A stretch of DNA of 34,101 nt from Ruminococcus sp. UBA1394 (GTDB taxonomy: Bacteria > Bacillota > Clostridia > Oscillospirales > Ruminococcaceae), in the NCBI GenBank assembly GCA_002305725.1, contig DBQM01000001.1:1-34101 (forward strand), given 5' to 3'. Below are positions 8,287-15,289 of this stretch, one piece after another; the first letter of the stretch is position 1, and every line of letters starts with the position of its first letter. The translations under genes and the position numbers were made by a program. The notes beneath the pieces are model-generated. The model was not told the origin of the DNA, searched no databases, and saw only the letters and a list, made by a program, of their open reading frames with translations.

Positions 8287-8414
8287 TTATAGTGAACGCA
8301 TTTTGCGTTCACTATAATTATTTATTTTATTGCCTTGCACATTCGCTTACTTCGTAAGCTCCGTGCATATCGGCTAATAGTAAACTAAAAAAATATTTTT
8401 CGTTTACTATAATA
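8287..8414. repeat. triple-hairpin repeat-like element inside the trp operon
   Basis: Three inverted repeats lie side by side in 128 bases between trpC and the small ORF. The first has perfect 14-base arms (8287-8300 and 8304-8317) around a three-base loop and contains the motif ATAGTGAACGCA. The second pairs TGCAC (8336-8340) with GTGCA (8363-8367) and, inside it, GCTTAC (8345-8350) with GTAAGC (8354-8359). The third has ATAGTAAAC (8377-8385) facing GTTTACTAT (8402-8410). The first and third share a near-identical ATAGTRAACG motif, so the two ends of the element are related. This looks like a non-coding dispersed repeat or miniature mobile element. There is no transposase here and no second copy in the window. 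Confidence 0.65.
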
Positions 8415-8673
8415 TTTGAATTATATTAGGCATATTTCCTTTTAATCTGTTGTAGATGAATAAAATACTTAATATTATCAATGCTCCATACATTTTATAG
8501 TCGAATTTATCATGTATACGAAATCTCCATCTTTCCTCTTTTGTCAGATAGACAGAACGGTTTTTGATTTCAATTGAAAGTTTATGCCATTTATAAACTC
8601 CGATAATTAAAGCAGCGATTCCTAAAGTAATATCCCAATATGAAAGTATTTCTTTCACAAATGTGCAGTTCAT
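8407..8673 (-). CDS. small two-helix membrane protein between trpGD and trpC
   Basis: A hypothetical protein of 88 residues when started at ATG 8673, one base after the trpGD stop codon (TAA-A-ATG). Two hydrophobic segments, WDITLGIAALIIGVY and YGALIILSILFIY, flank a charged linker with KEERWRFRIHDKFDYK. No family was recognised. The ribosome binding site is poor (AT-rich with no GGAG), so expression would rest on coupling to trpGD. The frame is AT-rich compared with the trp genes, and its stop codon lies in the third hairpin of the adjacent repeat element, which suggests that it arrived together with that element. It may be a real cargo gene or a decaying one. Confidence 0.5.
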   Translation of the reverse strand: MNCTFVKEILSYWDITLGIAALIIGVYKWHKLSIEIKNRSVYLTKEERWRFRIHDKFDYKMYGALIILSILFIYNRLKGNMPNIIQIL

Positions 8674-8674
8674 T

Positions 8675-10309
8675 TTAAAATTTATTTGAATACTCAATAA
8701 GCTGTTTAAGCTTTGCAAGTGCCCAGCCGCCGTCGATTGACGCTTTTGCAAGACTGATTCCCTCGGAAATACTTCCGGCTTTTCCGGTTATATAAAGAGC
8801 GCAGCCTGCGTTGAGCAGAACAATATCACGCTTTGCACCCTGAATTTCACCCTTGAGGATTCCAAGAGTGATTTTTGCGTTTTCAGTTGCAGTACCGCCC
8901 ACAATCTCGGATTTTTCAGCCATTTTCATGCCGTAATCTTCCGGATTTATCTCATAGAAAGAAGTTTTGCCGTCCTTTATCTCGCATACGGAAGTTGTAT
9001 CAGAAATTGAAATTTCGTCAAGCCTGTCGTTTCCGTAAACAAGCATTGCACGTTTGATTCCCAGATTCATAAGTACTCCAGCCATTGGCTCAAGTAAGTT
9101 TTTGTCATAGACTCCCAGGAGAATGTAGTCGGTATTTGCCGGATTTGCAAGAGGTCCAAGGATATTGAAAACTGTTCTGATTCCAAGGTCACGTCTTGCA
9201 GGGCCTACATATCTCATAGAACCGTGATAGCTCTGTGCAAAGAGGAATGAGATTCCGATATTGTTTATCATTTCCTTTGCCTGTTGCGGTGCGGAAGAAA
9301 TTTTTACACCGAGGCTTTCCAGTACGTCAGCGGCACCGCTTTTGCTTGAAACACTTCTGTTTCCGTGCTTTGCGACCTTAGTGCCGCAGCCTGCGATAAC
9401 GAATGATGAAGTGGTTGAAATGTTAAAAGTGCTTGCAAGGTCGCCGCCTGTTCCAACAATGTCAACAGCGTCACGGCAACCCTCGATTGTGTTTGCTTTT
9501 TCACGCATGATTTTTGCAAAACCAGTTATCTCGTCAACAGTTTCGCCCTTGATTCTGAGAGCAGTAAGGAAACCGGCTATCTGTGCGTCGGTCGCATTGC
9601 CGTTCATGATAATGTCCATAGCGTCCATTGCCTCTTGGCAGGTAAGGCTGTTTCCGTCAGTAACCTTTGCAATAAACGGTTTTAACAGTGTCTTGGGCAT
9701 TTCCTTTTTCGGAAGCTTTTCTGAATCAAGTTTTATTCCCTTAACGTTCATAAGGAAGTTTCTTATAATTATTTTTCCGTCAGCGGTCAGAACTGATTCC
9801 GGATGAAACTGAAGTCCGTATGTGGGGTGTTCCCTGTGCTGTACTGCCATTATCTGTCCGGCAGAGTCAAAGGCGGTTGCTTCAAGGCATTCCGGAAGTG
9901 AGGAATGTTCAGCTATAAGGGAATGATACCTTGCTGCCTCGATATCTTTTGGCAGGTCTTTGAAAACAGGGGAGGAGTTGTCAATTGAAATTTTGCTTGA
10001 CTTTCCGTGCATTAACTCGTCAGCTTTTACGATTTTTCCGCCGAAAGCCTCGCATATTGACTGGTGTCCGAGGCAGATTCCTAAAATCGGCAGTCTGCCG
10101 GAAAAATGCTTTATGACATTAACGGAAATTCCGGCGTCTTTCGGATAACCCGGTCCCGGAGAAATAACGATTGCCTCTGGTGAAAGCTTTTCGATTTCCT
10201 CAATGGTTATGCAGTCATTTCTGACTACTTTTATATCGCTGTAAATTTCTCCGAAATACTGATAAAGATTGTATGTGAAAGAATCATAGTTGTCAATCAT
10301 GAGAATCAT
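8675..10309 (-). CDS. trpGD: bifunctional anthranilate synthase glutaminase / anthranilate phosphoribosyltransferase
   Basis: A fusion of two steps of tryptophan synthesis. Residues 1 to about 190 are a class I glutamine amidotransferase, with Cys79 in GICLGHQ and His169 and Glu171 in LQFHPES forming the triad. It supplies ammonia to TrpE. Residues from about 215 to 544 are anthranilate phosphoribosyltransferase, with GTGGD (286-290), KHGNRS (314-319) and the RRDLGIRTVFNILGPLANP segment. The linker at about 191-212 is short and lysine-rich. The ATG lies ten bases after AGGAGG and shares ATGA with the end of trpE. TrpGD fusions are known from other bacteria (for example Escherichia coli). Confidence 0.96.
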   Translation of the reverse strand: MILMIDNYDSFTYNLYQYFGEIYSDIKVVRNDCITIEEIEKLSPEAIVISPGPGYPKDAGISVNVIKHFSGRLPILGICLGHQSICEAFGGKIVKADELMHGKSSKISIDNSSPVFKDLPKDIEAARYHSLIAEHSSLPECLEATAFDSAGQIMAVQHREHPTYGLQFHPESVLTADGKIIIRNFLMNVKGIKLDSEKLPKKEMPKTLLKPFIAKVTDGNSLTCQEAMDAMDIIMNGNATDAQIAGFLTALRIKGETVDEITGFAKIMREKANTIEGCRDAVDIVGTGGDLASTFNISTTSSFVIAGCGTKVAKHGNRSVSSKSGAADVLESLGVKISSAPQQAKEMINNIGISFLFAQSYHGSMRYVGPARRDLGIRTVFNILGPLANPANTDYILLGVYDKNLLEPMAGVLMNLGIKRAMLVYGNDRLDEISISDTTSVCEIKDGKTSFYEINPEDYGMKMAEKSEIVGGTATENAKITLGILKGEIQGAKRDIVLLNAGCALYITGKAGSISEGISLAKASIDGGWALAKLKQLIEYSNKF

Positions 10310-11775
10310 AATGCAGATGCCTCCTTAATTGCGTTAATCATGGCTAAAGCTTTGTTCTGAGTTTCCTGGAATTCCTTTTCCGGTACAGAATCGTGAACAA
10401 TTCCTGCGCCTGCCTGAACGTATGCCTTTTTATTCTTAAAGAGAACGGTTCTTATTGCTATGCAGGTGTCGATATTACCGTCAAAGCCGATATAACCTAT
10501 CGTTCCGCCGTAAAGACCACGCCTTTTGTTTTCAAGCTGGTCAATCAGTTCCATTGCCCTTACCTTCGGCGCACCCGAAAGAGTTCCGGCAGGGAGTACT
10601 GCCATAAGTGCGTCAAGGGTATTTTTGTCGTCACGAAGTTCACCCTTTACATCGGAAACAAGGTGCATTACCTTTGAGTACTTTTCAGTTTTCATAAAGC
10701 TTGATACCTCGACTGTGCCGAACTTTGAAACCTTTCCCACATCATTTCTGCCCAGGTCAACAAGCATTGTGTGTTCTGCACGTTCTTTCGGGTCGGCATT
10801 GAGTGCTTTTTCGAGCATTGCATCCTCTTCGTCTGTCTTTCCTCTCGGCATTGTGCCGGCAATCGGTTTTGTCTTTACAATGCCATTTTTAACGCTTACC
10901 AGCATTTCCGGAGAAGAACCGGCAATAGTGTAATCATTGCTCTTGAAGTAGTAGAGATAAGGTGACGGGTTGTTGGCTCTGAGCATTCTGTAAACGTTAA
11001 AGCTTTCCGGCGGATTCTCAATTTCAAATCTCTGTGAAAGAACAATCTGAAAAATATCGCCGTTTAAGATATGTTCCTTTGCCGTTTCAACATTCTGAAT
11101 GAATTCTTCCTTTGTAACGTTTGAATTTACCTTGAAATCCTTAACTTTTCCCGGTGAATGAGGTCTTTCAAAATAGGAATTGATTTTGTCCTCCAGCTTT
11201 TCAAAGCGTTTCTGTGCATCAGCATACTGCTTTTCGATATCACCGTCAGCTCTGATATTCTTTATAAGTATGACTTTGCTGTTAAGGTGGTCATATGCAA
11301 CCAGTTCGTCATAGAGGAAAAGGTGACAGTCCGGCATTTTTGTATCGTCCTCCGGAACATTTGTAAGCTTTGTTTCGGTGTATCTTACAGTGTCATATCC
11401 GAAATAACCTACAAATCCGCCTGTGAGATTCGGTACATTTCTCAGTTTCGGAGAAGTATAGTCCTTAAGTATCTCGCTTAAAAAGCTTACCGGATCAGTT
11501 ATCTGTTCGGTTTTTGTTTTACCGTCCTTTTTTACTTCCGCATGTCCTCTGTCAATGACAACCTCCATGAGAGGATTTATTCCGATAAATGAATATTTTC
11601 CCCATTGTGTACCGTTGTTTACAGATTCAAGGATAAAGGCATTTTCCTCGCCTCTCTGCAGCGCTTTGAAAATGTGTACAGGCGTAAACGAATCTGACAT
11701 AACATCGTAAAAGACAGGGTGAACTTTATATCCCTTTATCTCTTCTTTCAGCTGTTCAATGTCCGGATAAATCAT
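10306..11775 (-). CDS. trpE: anthranilate synthase component I
   Basis: Makes anthranilate from chorismate with ammonia from the TrpG domain. The 489-residue protein has the N-terminal tryptophan-binding region, with the allosteric-site stretch FILESVNNGTQWGKYSFIG. The C-terminal chorismate-binding domain includes IVLSQRFE, PSPYLYYF, AGSSPEMLV, KPIAGTMPRG, ELRDD and LPAGTLSGAPKVRAMELID. The start ATG at 11775 is preceded by AAAGGAG. It is the first gene of the trp operon, downstream of a T-box leader, and overlaps trpGD by four bases. Feedback inhibition by tryptophan is expected from the family. Confidence 0.97.
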   Translation of the reverse strand: MIYPDIEQLKEEIKGYKVHPVFYDVMSDSFTPVHIFKALQRGEENAFILESVNNGTQWGKYSFIGINPLMEVVIDRGHAEVKKDGKTKTEQITDPVSFLSEILKDYTSPKLRNVPNLTGGFVGYFGYDTVRYTETKLTNVPEDDTKMPDCHLFLYDELVAYDHLNSKVILIKNIRADGDIEKQYADAQKRFEKLEDKINSYFERPHSPGKVKDFKVNSNVTKEEFIQNVETAKEHILNGDIFQIVLSQRFEIENPPESFNVYRMLRANNPSPYLYYFKSNDYTIAGSSPEMLVSVKNGIVKTKPIAGTMPRGKTDEEDAMLEKALNADPKERAEHTMLVDLGRNDVGKVSKFGTVEVSSFMKTEKYSKVMHLVSDVKGELRDDKNTLDALMAVLPAGTLSGAPKVRAMELIDQLENKRRGLYGGTIGYIGFDGNIDTCIAIRTVLFKNKKAYVQAGAGIVHDSVPEKEFQETQNKALAMINAIKEASAL

Positions 11776-11831
11776 TGCTATTACTCCTTTTTGATAATTT
11801 TGCAGGGCAGATTTGTATTTCTAAGGGCAAC

Positions 11832-11868
11832 AAAAAATGCCTACCGTCCTGTAAAGGGACGATAGACA
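11832..11868 (-). terminator. T-box attenuator terminator
   Basis: On the minus strand TGTCTATCGTCC pairs with GGACGGTAGGCA (two G-U pairs allowed) and is followed by TTTTTT. Its 5' arm lies immediately 3' of the T-box and should compete with the antiterminator. It ends about 57 bases before the trpE start codon. Confidence 0.88.
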
Positions 11869-12128
11869 TCGTGGTGCCACCCAATTTCAAAAGCATAAGC
11901 TTAAAAACTTCACTTTTCTTTTTCAGATACGCAGACTGTATAAGTCCTGAATATCCTACCCCTGTAACGTGGGGAAAACGGCGACAGATACTCGTTTGAC
12001 CTTTCACTGTGCTTCTCACAAATCCATTCATCTGACAGCGTGTGTACCGGAATCACACCAGCCTCCGGCTCTCTGCGACATCGTTTTGCCGACTACTTAC
12101 CTTTGCTCTTAGAATTTAAAAATATTAT
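11832..12128 (-). promoter_or_regulatory. T-box riboswitch (tRNA-Trp) leader of the trp operon
   Basis: This leader, read on the minus strand, senses uncharged tRNA. The T-box itself is GGGTGGCACCACG (11882-11870). Its UGGC (11879-11876) would pair with the GCCA acceptor end expected for tRNA-Trp, whose discriminator base is G. Upstream, Stem I shows the typical AG-bulge and apical-loop sequence AGAGAGCCGGAGGC and then GATTCCGG. The specifier loop reads GAA-TGG-A, which places a UGG tryptophan codon at 12026-12024. A terminator follows the T-box. Uncharged tRNA-Trp should stabilise the antiterminator and switch the trp operon on. The structure was assigned by eye. The region 11776-12194, which holds no gene, is filled by this leader, its promoter (12135-12163) and a short tail. 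Confidence 0.92.
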
Positions 12129-12134
12129 GCATTT

Positions 12135-12163
12135 ATTATAAAACCATTTTTTTTGTTTGTCAA
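12135..12163 (-). promoter_or_regulatory. consensus sigma-A promoter of the trp operon
   Basis: A perfect TTGACA (12158-12163) and a perfect TATAAT (12135-12140) on the minus strand are separated by 17 bases. Transcription should start near 12128. A promoter this strong fits control by attenuation rather than by initiation. Confidence 0.9.
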
Positions 12164-12194
12164 TACCATTTTTATGTTAAAATATAAAAATTAA

Positions 12195-12686
12195 TCATAC
12201 AGCCTTACGGTGCTTATCTCTGAGCTTTTTGAGCAGTTTTATAAAAAGGGCAGCTAAAGCAATGCCGAAAACAGCTCCCGAAAAGTCAATCAGGACATCA
12301 CGCAGCTGACAGTTTCTGCCGGGGACGAAAGACTGGTGAAACTCGTCACCTGCGGCATACAGCAGGCAGAGCAGGGCAGAAAAAAGCAGGCTCAGTCTGA
12401 GGGAAAGCTTTTCATATCCTCTGAAAGCATTATATGTAAGCATTCCTAAAACTGTGTAGACTGAAAAATGTGCAAGCTTTCTTATGATAAACTGGCAGCG
12501 GTCAAGCAGCATATTTTTATAAGCCTCACTGCATTGTTCAAAGTCGGGATTAAACAATCTGGCTAAAATCTCAGCCGGCAGACTGCTTGTCTGAGAAGAA
12601 TTGTCAGAGTTCTGGGCTGAAAAAAGAAATATCACGGTCATCCATGCGATAACCGGAATCCAGCGGATAAATTTGTTAAGTTTCAT
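12195..12686 (-). CDS. VanZ-like family membrane protein
   Basis: A 163-residue membrane protein with about four helices. The VanZ-like family pattern is clear. The first helix, WIPVIAWMTVIFLFSAQ, is followed by a polar loop. RKLAHFSVYTVLGMLTYNA comes next, then YAAGDEFHQSFVPGRNCQLRDVLIDFSGAVFGIALA. VanZ of Tn1546 gives low-level teicoplanin resistance, but most chromosomal members have no known function, and nothing here points to a van cluster. The ATG at 12686 follows AAAGGAAAAACGT. It has its own promoter (12707-12735) and is divergent from the DtxR-like regulator. Confidence 0.85.
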   Translation of the reverse strand: MKLNKFIRWIPVIAWMTVIFLFSAQNSDNSSQTSSLPAEILARLFNPDFEQCSEAYKNMLLDRCQFIIRKLAHFSVYTVLGMLTYNAFRGYEKLSLRLSLLFSALLCLLYAAGDEFHQSFVPGRNCQLRDVLIDFSGAVFGIALAALFIKLLKKLRDKHRKAV

Positions 12687-12706
12687 ACGTTTTTCCTTTC
12701 ATATTC

Positions 12707-12735
12707 ATTTTAACACATTAAATATAATATGTCAA
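12707..12735 (-). promoter_or_regulatory. promoter of the VanZ-like gene
   Basis: On the minus strand TTGACA (12730-12735) and TAAAAT (12707-12712) are 17 bases apart. The -10 box ends about 20 bases before the start codon at 12686, so the leader is very short. Confidence 0.7.
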
Positions 12736-12748
12736 ACAGAAAAAAGGA

Positions 12749-12777
12749 TTGAAAAAATTCTGAAAAGGTGGTAAAAT
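12749..12777 (+). promoter_or_regulatory. promoter of the DtxR/MntR-like regulator
   Basis: TTGAAA (12749-12754) and TAAAAT (12772-12777) are 17 bases apart on the plus strand, divergent from the VanZ promoter. The leader that follows can form a hairpin at 12799-12828 (GGCGA with TTGCC, GCCG with CGGT), which may be structural only. Confidence 0.6.
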
Positions 12778-12863
12778 TAAGGAAGTACACATTATAAAGG
12801 CGATAGCCGCTAATTGTACGGTGTTGCCTGAAAGCTTTTTATATGAAAGGAACGGTGAGAAAA

Positions 12864-13262
12864 ATGAAGCTTTGTGCAGGACAGTGCAGGTATCTTATAG
12901 CGCTGTATCATTTAAGCTGCATTAACCATGTTGTGAGGTCAGTTGATATAGCCAACACTCTGTCGGTCACAAGACCAAGCGTCAGCCGTATGCTTAAATG
13001 TATGGCAAGGCTTGAATTTATTGAGCCGGATTACTCGGCAAGCGTCAGACTTACTGATAAGGGCAGGGAAACTGCCGAGCGCCTTGCAAAGGACTTTCAC
13101 GATGTTAACGCTTTTTTCACTGATATCCTCAGACTTGATGAAAATGACGCCTATGATCAGAGCATACAGTTTTTAGCGTCGTTTCCGGAACATACTGTTG
13201 AAAGGCTTTCAGCTGTTACAAGAAATACCCTTGCAAAAAGAAAAAGCAGGAAAAAAGAATAA
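12864..13262 (+). CDS. DtxR/MntR-like metal-dependent transcriptional regulator
   Basis: A winged-helix regulator of about 132 residues. The DNA-binding part reads RSVDIANTLSVTRPSVSRMLKCMARLEFIEPDYSASVRLTDKGRETAE, which follows the DtxR/MntR pattern. The following dimerisation helices carry DFHDVNAFF and PEHTVERL, keeping a His and a Glu-His pair at positions where MntR binds metal. Other expected acidic ligands are not obvious, so metal response is uncertain. There is no SH3-like C-terminal domain, as in MntR and unlike DtxR. ATG 12864 is preferred over ATG 12843 because GGTGAG precedes it and nothing precedes the other. Its targets are unknown; no metal transporter is adjacent. Confidence 0.75.
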   Translation: MKLCAGQCRYLIALYHLSCINHVVRSVDIANTLSVTRPSVSRMLKCMARLEFIEPDYSASVRLTDKGRETAERLAKDFHDVNAFFTDILRLDENDAYDQSIQFLASFPEHTVERLSAVTRNTLAKRKSRKKE

Positions 13263-13298
13263 TTTTGTCTTTTTTTACTTTATTTTTTTTGTCTTATA

Positions 13299-13307
13299 TG
13301 GTATAAT
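13299..13307 (+). promoter_or_regulatory. possible extended -10 promoter upstream of the ACT gene
   Basis: TGG followed by TATAAT (13302-13307) forms an extended -10 box, but no good -35 is present in the T-rich stretch before it. If used, it would give a leader of about 295 bases containing the palindromic element. Confidence 0.4.
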
Positions 13308-13424
13308 AAAAATGTTGTATGTGTATTTCCGGTGTTGAAATACCAGAAGTGTTGTGTACACTTTGATAAAATTCGGCGTGCCGCCTGCCGTAACAAGCGG
13401 CGCTGCATACAGGAAACTTTTCTG

Positions 13425-13585
13425 ATATTGCTCCACCAATGAAAGCTTGCCAAAAGATGAAGTCGAAAAGCCAAAAGAACAAGGAAAAAAACGCAGGAAT
13501 ACTGGCGTATTTCAAGGCTTTTTGACGAAGTTATTTTGGTTTTTCGACAAGTATTGGTGGCAAGGTTTTGTTGGGGGAGCAATAT
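13425..13585. repeat. palindromic element whose arms encode the same peptide on both strands
   Basis: The left arm (13425-13472) and right arm (13538-13585) are inverted copies of 48 bases, matching at 35 positions without gaps. Read outward, the right arm on plus gives WFFDKYWWQGFVGGAIY and the left arm on minus gives WLFDFIFWQAFIGGAIS. Differences are mostly conservative (L/F, F/W, G/A, V/I). The minus-strand frame spans 13294-13515 (73 residues). The plus-strand frame is open from 13426 into the ACT gene. Smaller inverted repeats occur to the left: GTATTTC with GAAATAC (13322-13342 region), AAGTGT with ACACTT, and GCCGC with GCGGC. The whole gap 13263-13608 holds no ordinary gene and is best described as this element plus flanking hairpins. 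Confidence 0.7.
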
Positions 13586-13608
13586 ATATGCGGCTGATGG
13601 AGAATAAT

Positions 13609-13878
13609 ATGAGAGCGGTTATAACTGTAATCGGTAAGGACAATGTTGGAATACTTGCCAAGGTAAGTACAATCTGTGCAGAATACAATGCAAATGTAAT
13701 GGACGTTACACAGAGCGTTCTGCAGGATATGTTTGCTATGATTATGATGGTTGATATTTCCAAAATGAGTTCGGATTTTGTTGTTCTGGGCGATAAGCTC
13801 AAAGAACTTGGCGATACACTCGGCCTTTCAATCCACACAATGCATGAGGATATTTTCAACTCAATGCACAGAATCTAA
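13609..13878 (+). CDS. ACT-domain protein, UPF0237 family
   Basis: A single ACT domain of about 89 residues, beginning MRAVITVIGKDNVGILAKVSTICAEYNANVMDVTQ. This is the UPF0237 signature and resembles the N-terminal part of the glycine-cleavage regulator GcvR. ACT domains bind amino acids or other small ligands; the ligand here is unknown. The start at 13609 has GGAG six bases upstream. Another start at 13588 is preceded by GGGGGAG, which is part of the palindromic element, and would add seven residues. The UPF0210 gene follows after 24 bases, a pairing conserved in many Firmicutes. Confidence 0.9.
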   Translation: MRAVITVIGKDNVGILAKVSTICAEYNANVMDVTQSVLQDMFAMIMMVDISKMSSDFVVLGDKLKELGDTLGLSIHTMHEDIFNSMHRI

Positions 13879-13902
13879 TCTGCTTTAAGGAGAAACTTTT
13901 AA

Positions 13903-15267
13903 ATGCTGAATTATAATGCTTATGATATACTTGAAACCATAAGAATGATCCAGGACGAATGTCTTGATATAAGAACAATCACAATGGGAATATCGCTCCT
14001 TGACTGTATCGACAGCGATATTGACAGAGCCTGCGAAAAGGTTTATGAAAAGATAACAACAAAGGCGAAGGACCTTGTAAAAGTCGGTGAAAGAATTGAA
14101 AAGGAATACGGTATTCCGATTATTCACAAGAGAATTTCCGTTACACCTATTGCAATCGTTTCCGCTGCCTGCAAGGCAAAAAATCCTGTTAAGTTTGCAC
14201 TTACACTTCAGAAAGCGGCTGATACCTGCGGAGTAAACTTTATAGGCGGCTATTCCGCCCTTGTACAGAAAGGATTCAGCGCCGGAGATATCGAGCTTAT
14301 CAACTCAATTCCTGAGGCACTTTCTGTTACTTCAAATATCTGCTCCTCTGTAAATGTGGGCTCAAGCAAGACCGGTATCAACATGGATGCAGTTGCCATG
14401 ATGGGAAAAATCATAAAGCAGTCTGCTGAAATTACTGCTGACAACCAGTGTATCGGACCAGCAAAGCTTGTTGTATTCTGCAACGCTCCGGAGGATAATC
14501 CGTTTATGGCGGGTGCATTCCACGGCACAGGCGAGCCGGACTGCGTAATCAACGTAGGTGTTTCCGGACCGGGCGTTGTCCGTTCTGCAATAAAAAAATA
14601 TCCGGATGCATCAATTGATGAAATTGCCGACATAATAAAGAAAACAGCATTCAAGATTACAAGAATGGGACAGCTTGTCGGTTCAAAGGCGTCACAGATG
14701 CTGGGAGTACCTTTTGGTATTGTTGACCTTTCACTTGCTCCGACTCCGGCAGTAGGTGACAGCGTTGCACATATTCTTGAAGAAATTGGTCTTGAATCCT
14801 GCGGTACACACGGAACAACCGCTGCTCTTGCACTTCTGAATGACGCAGTTAAGAAGGGCGGAGTTATGGCGTCTTCAAATGTAGGCGGACTTTCAGGCGC
14901 ATTTATCCCTGTATCAGAGGACGCAGGAATGATAGACGCTGTAAACTGCGGCGCTCTTGGAATCGAAAAGCTTGAGGCTATGACTGCGGTATGCTCCGTT
15001 GGTCTTGACATGATAGTTGTACCGGGAGATATTACTCCGGAAACTATTTCCGCTATTATTGCCGACGAGGCTGCTATCGGAATGGTAAACAACAAGACTA
15101 CAGCAGTACGTCTTATTCCGGCGATAGGCAAGAATGTAGGCGAAACACTTGAATTCGGCGGACTTCTGGGAAGCGGTCCTGTAATGAATATTAATACAAA
15201 GTCGCCGGCTAAGTTTATTTCAAGAGGCGGAAGAATACCTGCGCCAATGCACAGCATCAAAAACTGA
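13903..15267 (+). CDS. UPF0210 / DUF711 (PFL) family protein
   Basis: A 454-residue cytoplasmic protein of the UPF0210 family, recognised from its start (ILETIRMIQDECLDIRTITMGISLLDC) and from conserved stretches such as GGYSALVQKGF, SSVNVGSSKTGINMDA, MAGAFHGTGEPDCVINVGVSGPG, VDLSLAPTPAVGDSVAHIL and GGLSGAFIPVSEDAGM. Structures of relatives resemble glycyl-radical enzymes, but the catalytic role has not been established. AAGGAG precedes the ATG by ten bases. The gene follows the ACT-domain gene and runs into the ATPase operon with only 22 bases between. A promoter within its 3' part was not excluded. Confidence 0.93.
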   Translation: MLNYNAYDILETIRMIQDECLDIRTITMGISLLDCIDSDIDRACEKVYEKITTKAKDLVKVGERIEKEYGIPIIHKRISVTPIAIVSAACKAKNPVKFALTLQKAADTCGVNFIGGYSALVQKGFSAGDIELINSIPEALSVTSNICSSVNVGSSKTGINMDAVAMMGKIIKQSAEITADNQCIGPAKLVVFCNAPEDNPFMAGAFHGTGEPDCVINVGVSGPGVVRSAIKKYPDASIDEIADIIKKTAFKITRMGQLVGSKASQMLGVPFGIVDLSLAPTPAVGDSVAHILEEIGLESCGTHGTTAALALLNDAVKKGGVMASSNVGGLSGAFIPVSEDAGMIDAVNCGALGIEKLEAMTAVCSVGLDMIVVPGDITPETISAIIADEAAIGMVNNKTTAVRLIPAIGKNVGETLEFGGLLGSGPVMNINTKSPAKFISRGGRIPAPMHSIKN

Positions 15268-15289
15268 TTTCACTGAAAGGTTGGGCACT

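Noticed and set aside
9261..9806. 181-residue open frame on the plus strand
   Set aside because: It lies wholly within trpGD on the opposite strand and shows no family features.
11756..12031. 91-residue open frame on the minus strand upstream of trpE
   Set aside because: It covers the T-box leader, whose RNA elements explain the sequence. It is not a Trp-rich leader peptide and overlaps the trpE start.
12195..12686. glycopeptide resistance gene vanZ
   Set aside because: The family match is only to VanZ-like proteins, and no van ligase, dehydrogenase or two-component genes are nearby.
13457..13525. 22-residue peptide MKSKSQKNKEK and onward on the plus strand within the palindromic element
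   Set aside because: Short, without a clear ribosome binding site, and in a different frame from the peptide conserved between the two arms.
13447..13608. N-terminal extension of the ACT-domain gene as part of the normal protein
   Set aside because: The frame is open, but it starts at a TTG without a ribosome binding site, is made of the palindromic element, and the family begins at MRAVITVIG. It is kept as a finding, not as the annotated start.
14250..15260. 336-residue open frame on the minus strand
   Set aside because: It is antisense to the well-supported UPF0210 gene. Its Ser/Pro/Ile-rich composition is typical of a shadow frame, and it has no ribosome binding site or domain.
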